Origin: an uncultured Lentisphaeria bacterium
GTDB lineage: Bacteria > Verrucomicrobiota > Lentisphaeria > Victivallales > UBA1829
Direction of reading: 5' to 3'
Assembly: GCA_905211485.1 (NCBI GenBank)
Contig: CAJMAW010000026.1
Location: 1-27,447 of the forward strand
Length of the DNA: 27,447 nt
Below the pieces are notes generated by a model that did not search any database, was not told the origin of the DNA, and worked only from the letters and a program-made list of their open reading frames with translations. Both the position numbers and the translations under genes were made by a program. This document shows, in pieces, positions 16,537-24,334 of the stretch (position 1 is its first letter; the number at the start of each line of letters is the position of its first letter).

Positions 16537-16671
16537 ACCCCATATGGAATTGTCTCACCCACCCCGCCAAAATAATAATTTGGGTAAATAGTGCTTCTTT
16601 TTTGGGCATTGCTGCTTTGATGTCTCCTATTTCTGGTGATATCGTATCTAAGTCATCACACAGGAGATATT

Positions 16672-17862
16672 ATGCCAAATCAGAAAGACTATAAGAAAAC
16701 ATTGACAGCCTGTTATCTCGGATTTGTCACACAGGCGATATCGGCTAATTTCACCCCTTTGCTCTTTTTGACTTTCAAGGGAACCTATGGTGTTCGACTT
16801 GAAATGATCGCATTGATTCCTCTGACTTTTTATTTGACTCAATTGCTTGTAGATGTCGCTGCTGCGAAATTTGCAGATAAAATTGGATACCGGCGTTGTG
16901 TGATTGGCTCTCAGGTTTTGTCATCAGCAGGTTTATTGTCTCTGACAATTTTACCGGATCTAATGTTGGAGCCATTGACTGGAATTTTGATAGCGGTGGT
17001 CCTGTATGCTATTGGAAGCGGCTTGATTGAAGTACTGTTAAGTCCGATTGTTGAAGCATGTCCTTTTGAAAATAAGGACGGGATCATGAGTTTATTGCAT
17101 TCTTTTTACTGCTGGGGAGCAGTAAGTGTGATACTAGGATCAACTTTGTTTTTTGCTGTATTGGGCATAGAGCATTGGAAAATCATGACGATACTTTGGG
17201 CCTTGATCCCCTTGTATAATGCCATAAATTTTATCCACTGCCCCATTGAAAAACTTGTTGAAGACGATAAACGTATGAGCATCCGTCAGTTGTTGGGAGT
17301 TCCAATGTTCTGGATGATGATATTTTTAATGATTTGCGCAGGTTCATCGGAAGCTGCGATGAGTCAATGGGCTTCAGCGTTTACAGAGTCGGCTCTGAAA
17401 GTTTCAAAATTAATTGGAGATTTGGCAGGGCCGTGTCTTTTTGCAGCGTTTATGGGAATTGCCCGTATGCTGTATGGAAGGATGAGTGATAAACTGAATT
17501 TGATCAAAACCATGCTATTATGCGGTTTTTTTGCTGTTGTATGTTATCTGTTGGCATCTTCGGCATTCTGGCCAATATTGGGATTGATTGGATGTGCTTT
17601 CTGCGGACTTGCCGTGGGAATCATGTGGCCGGGAACAATCAGCCTGTCTTCCCGGAAGTGTCCTGCCGGAGGAACCGCTATGTTTGCATTTCTGGCGTTG
17701 GCTGGAGATCTTGGTGCAACCGCAGGTCCTGCAATAGTAGGAAAAGTTGCGGAAGTTACAGGAGAAAACTTGAAAAATGGTTTACTGGCAGCAACGATAT
17801 TTCCCATTTGTATGACCCTGGGGCTCTTCTTCCTCTATAGGTACTCAGGGCAAAAGAGTTAA
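16672..17862 (+). CDS. MFS transporter
   Basis: A 396-residue membrane protein with about twelve hydrophobic segments in two halves. The loop after helix 2, AAAKFADKIGYRRCVIGSQV, is the D-x-x-G-x-R-R type signature of the major facilitator superfamily, and a matching loop GRMSDKLNLIK occurs in the second half. The build recalls the sugar-transporting FHS/fucose-permease branch, but the substrate cannot be told. The ATG at 16672 has AGGAG six bases before it; the longer frame start at 16636 has none. It shares the AT-rich composition of the AraC gene and probably brings in the ligand that the AraC protein senses. Confidence 0.9.
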   Translation: MPNQKDYKKTLTACYLGFVTQAISANFTPLLFLTFKGTYGVRLEMIALIPLTFYLTQLLVDVAAAKFADKIGYRRCVIGSQVLSSAGLLSLTILPDLMLEPLTGILIAVVLYAIGSGLIEVLLSPIVEACPFENKDGIMSLLHSFYCWGAVSVILGSTLFFAVLGIEHWKIMTILWALIPLYNAINFIHCPIEKLVEDDKRMSIRQLLGVPMFWMMIFLMICAGSSEAAMSQWASAFTESALKVSKLIGDLAGPCLFAAFMGIARMLYGRMSDKLNLIKTMLLCGFFAVVCYLLASSAFWPILGLIGCAFCGLAVGIMWPGTISLSSRKCPAGGTAMFAFLALAGDLGATAGPAIVGKVAEVTGENLKNGLLAATIFPICMTLGLFFLYRYSGQKS

Positions 17863-17918
17863 CCTGAACAGTACGTGATTTTTCCAAAAGTGGAGACAGA
17901 TCTCCTCCGCCAGGAGAG

Positions 17919-17957
17919 AAAAAAAGGGCTGCGCCTTCGGAGGGGGATGCACAGCCC
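17919..17957 (-). terminator. Rho-independent terminator of the serine hydrolase gene
   Basis: GGGCTGTGC (17949-17957, minus strand) pairs with GCGCAGCCC (17926-17934) with one G-U pair, and seven T follow on the minus strand. It lies ten bases past the stop codon. Confidence 0.85.
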
Positions 17958-17966
17958 CGGTCTTTT

Positions 17967-19007
17967 CTAGTGCTGCGGAGTCTGTTCGTACAACTGGCGG
18001 ATGACTTCGAAGCGGTCTGCCTTTGCGCGCTCGTAATCGCCGCAGCGTGTGGTGAGGACAATGGCGAACATTTGCTTTGCAAAGTTCATGAAGACGGTCT
18101 GACCGCTCCAGCCGGAATGAAGAAGCGAAGTGCCGAATTCCGAATCGGACATGAGGGAATCGTAGATGATCCAGCCGAAGCGGCGGTATCCGTCGTATTT
18201 TTCTCTGCGGTCGGGTTCGATTTCGCGGAAGCTCTCTTCGGAGAAGAGACGCCCGTTTTCATATTCTCCGTGGCGGAGACAGCAGCGCAGGAGCCGGGCC
18301 AGATCGGAGGCTGTGGAAAAGAGCCCCGCATTTCCCGTGCATCCGCCGTCCCGGTAAATGCGGAATGCCACGAAGTCCGAGATCTGGCCGGGCCTTTCCG
18401 TGTAGATTGTCTGTGCAATCCGTTCTTCCGGCAGATCGACCGGCTTTCCGAGCGAAGTGTTCCGCATCCCGAGAGGAAGGAAAACCTCTTCCCGGCAGAA
18501 ATCGGAGAATCGTTTTCCTGTCACCTGTTCGAGAATCATGGCAAGGAGAATGTAGTTCCAGCAGGCGTAACTGAAGTTCCCGGGAAGGAAGGGCGGCGGA
18601 ATCGTCAGCATGTTCCTGAGCATCTCCGTGCCGGATTCGTTGAAGTAGAGGCGGCAGCTTTGTCCAGGGACGTCACCGAATCCGGATCTGTGATTGGCCA
18701 GGTCCCGGATTCGGACAGGTGTGGAAAGCGAAGGCTTGTACCCGGACAGGTATTCCGTGAACGGAGCATCGAAATCAATCAGGCCGCGGGAATGGCAGAC
18801 GAGCAGGGCGCTGACGGTGGCGGCGGCTTTCGTCACGCTTGCAACGTCTATGACGCTTTGCGAATTCATGGGGAAAGTCAGGGTGTTTTCCGCAAAGCCG
18901 AAGGAACGGTCGCAAAAATTGCCTTCCAGCGTTCCCGCAAGGACGGTCGCGCCGTGGATGATTCCATCGCGGATATCCGCCTCTAGAATTTCTTCATACG
19001 TTTTCAT
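17967..19007 (-). CDS. Serine hydrolase, beta-lactamase class C-like
   Basis: A 346-residue protein of the serine beta-lactamase/esterase family. The nucleophile motif S-x-x-K is SVTK at residues 57-60, and the third motif is H297-S-G (in LLHSGWSGQTVF, the place of KTG). The second motif normally YxN aligns with Y147-A-C149, so Asn is replaced by Cys. Members include peptidases, esterases and penicillin-binding-like enzymes; the substrate is not predictable. There is no signal peptide (MKTYEEILEADIRDG), so it is probably cytoplasmic, unlike true lactamases. GGAG lies about nine bases before the ATG. The gene stands alone and ends at the terminator at 17919-17957. Confidence 0.87.
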   Translation of the reverse strand: MKTYEEILEADIRDGIIHGATVLAGTLEGNFCDRSFGFAENTLTFPMNSQSVIDVASVTKAAATVSALLVCHSRGLIDFDAPFTEYLSGYKPSLSTPVRIRDLANHRSGFGDVPGQSCRLYFNESGTEMLRNMLTIPPPFLPGNFSYACWNYILLAMILEQVTGKRFSDFCREEVFLPLGMRNTSLGKPVDLPEERIAQTIYTERPGQISDFVAFRIYRDGGCTGNAGLFSTASDLARLLRCCLRHGEYENGRLFSEESFREIEPDRREKYDGYRRFGWIIYDSLMSDSEFGTSLLHSGWSGQTVFMNFAKQMFAIVLTTRCGDYERAKADRFEVIRQLYEQTPQH

Positions 19008-19298
19008 CTGCGAATCTCCATAGTACGTCTTTCATTCTTCTTTTTTTCATCAGTCTCTGTTTTGGACTGTCTTTTCAAAAACGTCGGGTTGCGGGATGCG
19101 GAACTCGGGGCGGCTGGTCTGGGAAAGGAAAAAATTCCAGAATTTTTATCCTCCCCGGAACGGGAGCGGGATCCTTGTCCTCGTCTTTTCTTCCTTTTCC
19201 CGGAGTTTGTGACCCCCCTCCTTTCCATCTTTTTCCTGTTTGCTTCTGCGGCGGCACAGGGATGGAGATCAGGATTGCGCGGAGGAATAATATGTTGC
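19008..19298. other. Intergenic stretch without a supported gene
   Basis: Between the serine hydrolase and pseudopilin genes. An 8-bp AT-rich inverted repeat (AAAAATTC...GAATTTTT) lies near 19130-19147. No clear promoter or terminator was found. Confidence 0.4.
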
Positions 19299-20138
19299 TC
19301 AATCTGTCCAGATGGCCCCCTGAGTGCTGTGATTGGAGTATTCGCCGAAAGGATTTCTCCATGCGTAAGCCATATAGGTTTTCTGGGAGAGGGCGTTCTG
19401 GAATTCGCCGAAGGGAGTGAGCCTTACATGACCGTCGACGAAGATATTGTTGGATCCGATCTTGTAATGAGACATCAGCCAGTTTTTGGCACTGTTGATG
19501 ATGCTGTAGGCATTGCTCATGTCACAGATAGCGGGGCATTTGTCCGGGGAGCGGACATTGATGGTGTAGCGCCTGCCGTTCTGGTCGATGAAGACTCTGA
19601 CGGTTCCGGGATAATTGATGTTCGGACAGGGCGTCGGGCTGTTGGCGCCCGGCGTGGTCCATCCGTGCCATTTTGTCTGGAGACTGTTGGCGTAATTGTG
19701 CGAACCGAAGTAATAACTGTAGTTGGATCGGTAGGCATTGGTTCTCCACATGCCGAGCAGCTGGGCATCGGAACTCACCCGTTTGTCGTAATCGGTGCAG
19801 GAGTGCTTCACGCGGACGAAATCCTTCTCCTTGTGAATGGGAAAATATTTCAGGAACCAGTCGTTGTTGAGCACATATGGGAACGATCCCCCGTAAATGG
19901 GGCCGAACCCGTCATAGTCGTGCGCATAGCAGGTGAGGGCGAGAAACTGCTGCTTCATATTGCTGGCGCACATGATGACCAGAGCCTGCTTCCGGGCGGA
20001 ATTCAGCACCGGAAGCAGCAGAGAGGCCAGAAGTCCGATGATGGCGATGACAACAAGAAGTTCGATCAGTGTGAATGCCCGTGGTATGAGTGCCCTGGTG
20101 AATATTCGTGTGACGAAACATCTGCTGCACTTCATCAT
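19299..20138 (-). CDS. Type II secretion-type pseudopilin with DGH C-terminal motif
   Basis: A 279-residue protein. After a short positive leader comes AFTLIELLVVIAIIGLLASL, the class-III prepilin signature: cleavage before Phe22, Glu26 at mature position 5, with Ala instead of Gly before the cut. The body continues with NSARKQALVIMCASNMKQQF and a Tyr/Asp/Gly-rich globular part, and near the end NNIFVDGHVRLTPFGEF, the DGH motif common in the large pseudopilin families of Lentisphaerae and Planctomycetes. These proteins are probably exposed at the surface; their job is not established. I chose the ATG at 20138, preceded by GGGAGG eight bases upstream. The start at 20135 (second Met) is nearly equivalent. 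Confidence 0.9.
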   Translation of the reverse strand: MMKCSRCFVTRIFTRALIPRAFTLIELLVVIAIIGLLASLLLPVLNSARKQALVIMCASNMKQQFLALTCYAHDYDGFGPIYGGSFPYVLNNDWFLKYFPIHKEKDFVRVKHSCTDYDKRVSSDAQLLGMWRTNAYRSNYSYYFGSHNYANSLQTKWHGWTTPGANSPTPCPNINYPGTVRVFIDQNGRRYTINVRSPDKCPAICDMSNAYSIINSAKNWLMSHYKIGSNNIFVDGHVRLTPFGEFQNALSQKTYMAYAWRNPFGEYSNHSTQGAIWTD

Positions 20139-20326
20139 GGAAAAATCCTCCCTGTATTCTTTGGCGGAGACGGGGAAACGGACAGAACAACCCCTCCCTC
20201 GCTCCCGGAGCGGACGGGTCCTCCCGCAATGGGGGGAACGATTTCTTTCGTTTCCAGACCGCCTTGCCGCAAAAAATGTGTGCTGAATTCCTTTTTCTGG
20301 AAAAAACTGCGGTTTATCAGAAGCCG

Positions 20327-20494
20327 TTATTCCTGCGCCTGGTTTCTCTTCTCCACGGACTCCCATCCGTTGTCCCACAAACCGGAAGTTGTTGTGTCCG
20401 GACGCATGCAGGAAGAGATCGGAATCCCTTCCCGGCGATTCAGGGGATCGTCCATGCCAATGAAATCATTGGCAAAGACATAGGCATGGGACAT
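20327..20494 (-). CDS. Small hypothetical open frame behind a promoter
   Basis: A 55-codon frame starting MSHAYVFANDFIGMDDPLNR and ending EKRNQAQE. The codon choice resembles that of the neighbours, but no family is recognised and the ribosome site is poor. Its ATG lies only about five bases after the start expected from the promoter at 20506-20533, so it would be almost leaderless. It may equally be the untranslated leader of the pseudopilin gene, which starts 190 bases downstream. Confidence 0.3.
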   Translation of the reverse strand: MSHAYVFANDFIGMDDPLNRREGIPISSCMRPDTTTSGLWDNGWESVEKRNQAQE

Positions 20495-20505
20495 CTTCCG
20501 AATTG

Positions 20506-20533
20506 AAGATAACATGATCCATGGAAATGTCAA
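20506..20533 (-). promoter_or_regulatory. Putative promoter upstream of the pseudopilin gene
   Basis: Minus strand TTGACA (20528-20533) and TATCTT (20506-20511) with a 16-base spacer. It would give a leader of about 360 bases before the pseudopilin start, containing the small open frame. The rest of the stretch 20139-20718 shows no gene. Confidence 0.5.
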
Positions 20534-20718
20534 GCCGCGGAATCTGTGTCCGGAAAAGATTTCATGAAAAGATGCAGCCCTCTCCCTTTTCCCGGCGAAT
20601 CTGGCTGGTTCCGGGGAAAATCCATGAGAAATATGGGCAATGTGAAAAAAAGAATATGCAGGAAAGAACAATTCCCTTTGAGAGGAGAGAGGAAATGAGA
20701 GAGAAAATAAGACTGTTT

Positions 20719-21402
20719 TTATTCTGTTTGCGGGGAAGACTTTTCTTCTGTTTTCCGTGTGAGGGTGAAACTGGAACTGATTACAAACTGTTCTTTTTCC
20801 AGAGCCGCTTTCAAGTCGTCTTCCGCGGGCATGGCGATTCCGTCATCCGGGTGGAAGGGGTAGGGGGAGGACTCCAGCTGATCGGGATGGTCCTGACGCC
20901 ATTTTCCGAAGTCGAGTCCGGAAAGCAGGATTTGCCCATCCCGGACCTCCAGGAGGAAGACGTAGCGCAACGGGACGAAAAGGAAGAGATTGGCAAAATT
21001 GAATCCGGGCTGAGTTTCGGAGAGTCGTTCTCTGTCCAGAACGCAGCAGAAAAAGAGATTTTTTTCTGTTTTGAGGGTCCATCCGATCATGGGCCAGAGT
21101 GGTTTTTCCTGATTTTTGTCCAACCACGTCACATCCAGGAGATAACGTACTTTTCCCCCGTCCGCATTCCGTGGGACGACCTGAACGGAATTGCCGGATT
21201 TCAAATCGACCCAGACACCGGCAGGATCTTTCAGCGGGAGTTCATCCGGACTGGAGGCGGCGCCTTTTCCCTGCCAGTCATTCTCCATCACAAGCGCTGT
21301 TCCCGTGCATCCGGTCAGCATTCCCAGTGCTGTGCCGAGAGCCGCCAGAAGACAGACGCAGACATGAAGCGGTTTTCCTGCCATGAACTGGTTCATACGC
21401 AT
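20719..21402 (-). CDS. Hypothetical lipoprotein
   Basis: A 227-residue protein with an N-terminal hydrophobic stretch ending in the lipobox LTGC at about residues 27-30, so it should be anchored as a lipoprotein. The rest holds strand-rich segments (GVWVDLKSGNSVQVVPR, YLLDVTWLDKN, RYVFLLEVRDGQILLSGL) and a helical, acidic end (PAEDDLKAALEKEQFV); no family is recognised. The ATG at 21402 is preceded by AAGGAGG with a spacing of four to five bases; an ATG six bases later is also possible. It lies 46 bases after the stop of the next gene upstream, in the same direction, so both may be cotranscribed. Confidence 0.68.
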   Translation of the reverse strand: MRMNQFMAGKPLHVCVCLLAALGTALGMLTGCTGTALVMENDWQGKGAASSPDELPLKDPAGVWVDLKSGNSVQVVPRNADGGKVRYLLDVTWLDKNQEKPLWPMIGWTLKTEKNLFFCCVLDRERLSETQPGFNFANLFLFVPLRYVFLLEVRDGQILLSGLDFGKWRQDHPDQLESSPYPFHPDDGIAMPAEDDLKAALEKEQFVISSSFTLTRKTEEKSSPQTE

Positions 21403-21448
21403 GATTCCTCCTTGTACATTATTGGGTAAGTTGATTATGAAAGGGTGT

Positions 21449-22351
21449 TTATGAATTCGGTTCTTCAAAATTGCCGCTTTTCACCTCAGGTGCGTGCTGT
21501 TTTTCGGGCTTGAAGAGGAGCGGTGTGCCGTCCTTTTCCGCGAAACGCAGATACATATCCCAGGCGCCTCGGAAATTCAATGCCTTCAGAAGCAGACGGT
21601 TTTCACCCTTCCGGAGAGAGACTGCCGCATGACGCGCATCTTTCCGGTTCCCTCCTCCGCGCGGGGAATTGACGCTCAGAACTTCCTGACCGTTCAGCCA
21701 GATCCGGATATTGTCGTCATTTCCCAGATGGAGGATTGCTTCGGGGATCTCCCTTTCCGTTTTCAGAATCGTCAGTGCGTAGAGGACGGAATTGACCGTG
21801 TTTGCCCCGCCTCCGTAAAGGGTGTTGAAGTCATAGCGTCCGTCCGGCAAGGTGGAGGCGGTCATTTTCCAAATTTTTCCTTCCGGGAGGATGGAAGAAC
21901 AGTCCAGCTCCGTTTCATTTTCCAGATACGGGTGGTTCAAAGCCGTTCCGGGTGTCACGGTTCCCCGGTTCAGCAGTTCTCCGAAGGGGAAGAGTCCGAG
22001 CACGGCCCAGTGCCGGAGATAGGAGGATCTGAGAGGAAAACGGATTCCGGAAGCAGAAACTTCCTTCAGGACGGGTGTTCTCCCGTCCCAGTCCGCGAAG
22101 ACACGGACCGCTTCCGCGCGCCTGACGCTCCTGGATGCTCCGGGCACCGTGATTTTTTCGATGGCGGGCGTTTTTTTCTTTTCTTTTTTCCCGCTTTCAT
22201 TTTCCATTCGCGGCATTCGTTCTCCCGTCAGCACCAGAAGCCAGTTGCATACGGAGGCAATCGGCGCCCGGAACGTAATGCACAAAAAGGCAAATCCCAG
22301 AAAGCAGACAATGGAAAACAGCACAATTCTGCGATGAAACGTTGTATTCAT
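21449..22351 (-). CDS. Membrane-anchored or secreted protein with jelly-roll-like C-terminal domain
   Basis: A 300-residue protein. The N-terminal RRIVLFSIVCFLGFAFLCIT is a membrane anchor or uncleaved signal, followed by a Lys/Glu linker (ESGKKEKKKTP). The main part reads HWAVLGLFPFG early, then HLGNDDNIRIWLNGQEVLSV and VSLRKGENRLLLKALN-RGAWDMYLRF. This is the pattern of the jelly-roll domains in secreted polysaccharide-related proteins of Planctomycetes and Lentisphaerae, which usually bind or present sugars; the exact family was not assigned. The ATG at 22351 has AAGGA seven bases before it. A promoter and a tandem 15-bp repeat precede it. Confidence 0.7.
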   Translation of the reverse strand: MNTTFHRRIVLFSIVCFLGFAFLCITFRAPIASVCNWLLVLTGERMPRMENESGKKEKKKTPAIEKITVPGASRSVRRAEAVRVFADWDGRTPVLKEVSASGIRFPLRSSYLRHWAVLGLFPFGELLNRGTVTPGTALNHPYLENETELDCSSILPEGKIWKMTASTLPDGRYDFNTLYGGGANTVNSVLYALTILKTEREIPEAILHLGNDDNIRIWLNGQEVLSVNSPRGGGNRKDARHAAVSLRKGENRLLLKALNFRGAWDMYLRFAEKDGTPLLFKPEKQHAPEVKSGNFEEPNS

Positions 22352-22421
22352 AAATTTTTCCTTCTTCCGGAATGAAAAATCGCATGCCGTGTTCAGAAAA
22401 GCATGACAGGACATGACGGAC

Positions 22422-22451
22422 TTGGATTCCCTGAATTTGGATTCCCTGAAT
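22422..22451. repeat. Tandem 15-bp repeat next to a promoter
   Basis: TTGGATTCCCTGAAT occurs twice without a gap (22422-22436 and 22437-22451). It lies directly after the -10 box of the minus-strand promoter at 22453-22481, a position suited to an operator or to leader RNA control. Confidence 0.9.
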
Positions 22452-22452
22452 A

Positions 22453-22481
22453 AGTCTAGCACTGAATTCCCGGCTTTGCAA
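22453..22481 (-). promoter_or_regulatory. Putative promoter of the jelly-roll/lipoprotein pair
   Basis: Minus strand TTGCAA (22476-22481) and TAGACT (22453-22458) with a 17-base spacer. It is divergent from the cinA promoter 60 bases away. Confidence 0.45.
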
Positions 22482-22539
22482 GAGCTTCCGTCAAGCTTTT
22501 CCCGTTTCATGCGATTCTGCGCGGGAAGCACCCCCCTCC

Positions 22540-22568
22540 TTGACATCCTTCTCCGGAGGGGATATATT
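22540..22568 (+). promoter_or_regulatory. Strong putative promoter of cinA
   Basis: A perfect TTGACA (22540-22545) and TATATT (22563-22568) with a 17-base spacer. The leader to the ATG at 22752 is about 180 bases and contains an 8-bp inverted repeat GGCAGCAG...CTGCTGCC near 22655-22703. Confidence 0.68.
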
Positions 22569-22751
22569 CCGCCGGAAGCTCAGGATATCTTCCCCCGTTT
22601 CCCCCCTTTTTCCTTCTCCCTTCCCGGAGGAGAAGAGGGGAAAGGGAGGATTCCGGCAGCAGAGTGAATCATACTGCACGACGACTGCGACTACTGCTGC
22701 CGCCACTCCATTTGCGGCATGAAAATGACAAACAAACAAGGCTTTCCCGGC

Positions 22752-24008
22752 ATGAAAATCGGTATCATCTGCATCGGCGACGAACTCCTGAAAGGAGCCA
22801 CCCTGAACACCAATCTCGCATTTCTGGGACAAACCCTTCTTTCCGAAGGAATGATAGCGGAACTGTCCCTGGAAGTCCCCGACCGTGGAAAAAACATACT
22901 CGACGCTCTGGAACTGGCGCTGGAAAAGACCGATCTGATCCTTACCACGGGCGGACTCGGTCCCACGGCGGACGATGTCACGAAGGAATTCATTGCGCGC
23001 CGTTTTCAGAAACGTCTTGTGCAGCACGGGGAGACTGCCGTCTCCATCATGAACCACTGGAAGACGCTGCATCATTCGGAAATGCCGCCGAGGGTGCTGA
23101 ATCAGTCCCTGATTCCGGAAGGGGCGGAGGTGATCCCCAACCGCTGCGGAACGGCGCCCGGGCTGATTCTGCAGACCGCTTCCTCCGATCCGTTTCCCGG
23201 GCGGACCGTCATTCTTCTGCCGGGGCCGCCTTCCGAACTCCGGCCCATGTTTCAGCAGGAAGTGCTGCCGCGCCTGCGCAGTCTCAGGGAGAAGAGATTG
23301 TATACGAAACTGTTCCGGATCTGCGGAGTCGGGGAATCTTCCGTGGAGGAACGGATGCTGCCGGTGATCGGGGCGTGCCATCCGCTCTCGGTTGCCTACT
23401 GCGCCTCCCCGGAGATGGTGCGGCTTTTTCTCAGCTCCGCCGATTCCGATACGCTCGGATATGCCATCCGGGAGGTCAGGAAAATTTTTGACGGTGAACT
23501 GCTTTCGGATTCTTCGGAAACGCTGGCGCAGGAAGTTCTTTCCCTGCTCCGGAGTCGGCAGGGAACTGCGGCCGTCGCGGAGTCGTGCACGGGGGGGCTG
23601 CTGGCCAAACTGTTCACAGACATTCCCGGATCCTCGGATGTCTTCAAAGGCGGCGTTGTCGCCTACTCCAACGAGATCAAGACCCGTTTTCTGGGCGTGT
23701 GTCCGGAGACGCTTGACCAGTACGGAGCGGTCAGCCGCGAATGTGCTCTGGAAATGGTCCGCGGTATTTCCGAACGCTTCCATGTGACCGCCGCCGCCGC
23801 GCTTACGGGCATTGCCGGGCCGGACGGAGGATCCCCGGAAAAACCCGTGGGACTGGTGTGGATCGCGGCAAAGTTTGAAGACCGGATCATTGTCGAGGAA
23901 TTCCATCTCCGGCGTACCCGGGAGCAGATTCGGGAGCGTGCCGCGGCAAAGGCGCTGAACCTGCTCCGGAAAATGATTCTCGGGCAGCCTTGTCCCGAGC
24001 AGTCCTGA
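22752..24008 (+). CDS. cinA: CinA family protein: MoCF domain and NMN amidohydrolase domain
   Basis: A 418-residue protein. The N-terminal half has GDELLKG (9-15), TTGGLGPTADDVTKE (about 65-79) and LPGPPSELRPMF, the molybdopterin-binding-like fold of CinA. The C-terminal half has AESCTGGLLAKLFTDIPGSS, YGAVSRECALEMV and ALTGIAGPDGG-EKPVGLVW, the PncC domain that deamidates nicotinamide mononucleotide and so recycles pyridine nucleotide. The length is normal for a full CinA. I chose the ATG at 22752 because the family begins with the strand right after it; the ATG at 22719 is an alternative and neither has a strong ribosome site. Its NAD role fits the following Rex repressor, though the two genes have separate promoters. 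Confidence 0.93.
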   Translation: MKIGIICIGDELLKGATLNTNLAFLGQTLLSEGMIAELSLEVPDRGKNILDALELALEKTDLILTTGGLGPTADDVTKEFIARRFQKRLVQHGETAVSIMNHWKTLHHSEMPPRVLNQSLIPEGAEVIPNRCGTAPGLILQTASSDPFPGRTVILLPGPPSELRPMFQQEVLPRLRSLREKRLYTKLFRICGVGESSVEERMLPVIGACHPLSVAYCASPEMVRLFLSSADSDTLGYAIREVRKIFDGELLSDSSETLAQEVLSLLRSRQGTAAVAESCTGGLLAKLFTDIPGSSDVFKGGVVAYSNEIKTRFLGVCPETLDQYGAVSRECALEMVRGISERFHVTAAAALTGIAGPDGGSPEKPVGLVWIAAKFEDRIIVEEFHLRRTREQIRERAAAKALNLLRKMILGQPCPEQS

Positions 24009-24202
24009 TGAATCGGAAATGATGCCGTGACGCATAGGATATGGGCCGGGAGCGCTGCTCCGCAGGAAGATCCGCGGGAAGGGGGGAAAAATACGGTTCC
24101 GGAATCCGCTGGAAGGACAGTGCGGCTTTCCCTTTCCGGCATTGACAGGCAGTGAAGTCTCCTTTTGTGAAAGAAAAAACATTTTTCCTTTTTTCTGCGT
24201 GG

Positions 24203-24228
24203 AAAGGAAAGAAAAATCCTTTTTTTCA
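24203..24228 (+). terminator. Weak terminator-like hairpin after cinA
   Basis: AAAGGA (24203-24208) and TCCTTT (24217-24222) pair around an 8-nt loop, with the T-run reaching 24226. The stem is only six A/T-rich pairs, and it is 195 bases after the cinA stop. The rest of 24009-24238 holds no gene. Confidence 0.35.
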
Positions 24229-24238
24229 GAAAAATTTC

Positions 24239-24267
24239 TTGACTTGAAGGGAAAAGGGGATTATAAT
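24239..24267 (+). promoter_or_regulatory. Strong putative promoter of rex
   Basis: TTGACT (24239-24244) and a perfect TATAAT (24262-24267) with a 17-base spacer; the leader to the ATG at 24335 is about 60 bases. Confidence 0.75.
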
Positions 24268-24268
24268 C

Positions 24269-24284
24269 TGTGAAAGCTGTCACA
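24269..24284. promoter_or_regulatory. Rex-type operator
   Basis: TGTGAAAGCTGTCACA is TGTGA-N6-TCACA, the arrangement of the known Rex consensus TTGTGAA-N4-TTCACAA. It starts one base after the -10 box of the rex promoter and would cover the transcription start, so Rex is likely to repress itself when NADH is low. Confidence 0.78.
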
Positions 24285-24334
24285 CTTATTCAGAGATCGA
24301 GAGAAGTTTCAGAGAATCGGGAGAAAGATCCATC

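Noticed and set aside
19062..20483. Plus-strand frame of 473 codons opposite the pseudopilin gene
   Set aside because: The opposite strand encodes an unmistakable pseudopilin signature; this frame shows only Gly/Val-rich shadow sequence.
22491..24182. Minus-strand frame of 563 codons opposite cinA
   Set aside because: It lacks any family motif and is a shadow of the CinA motifs on the plus strand.
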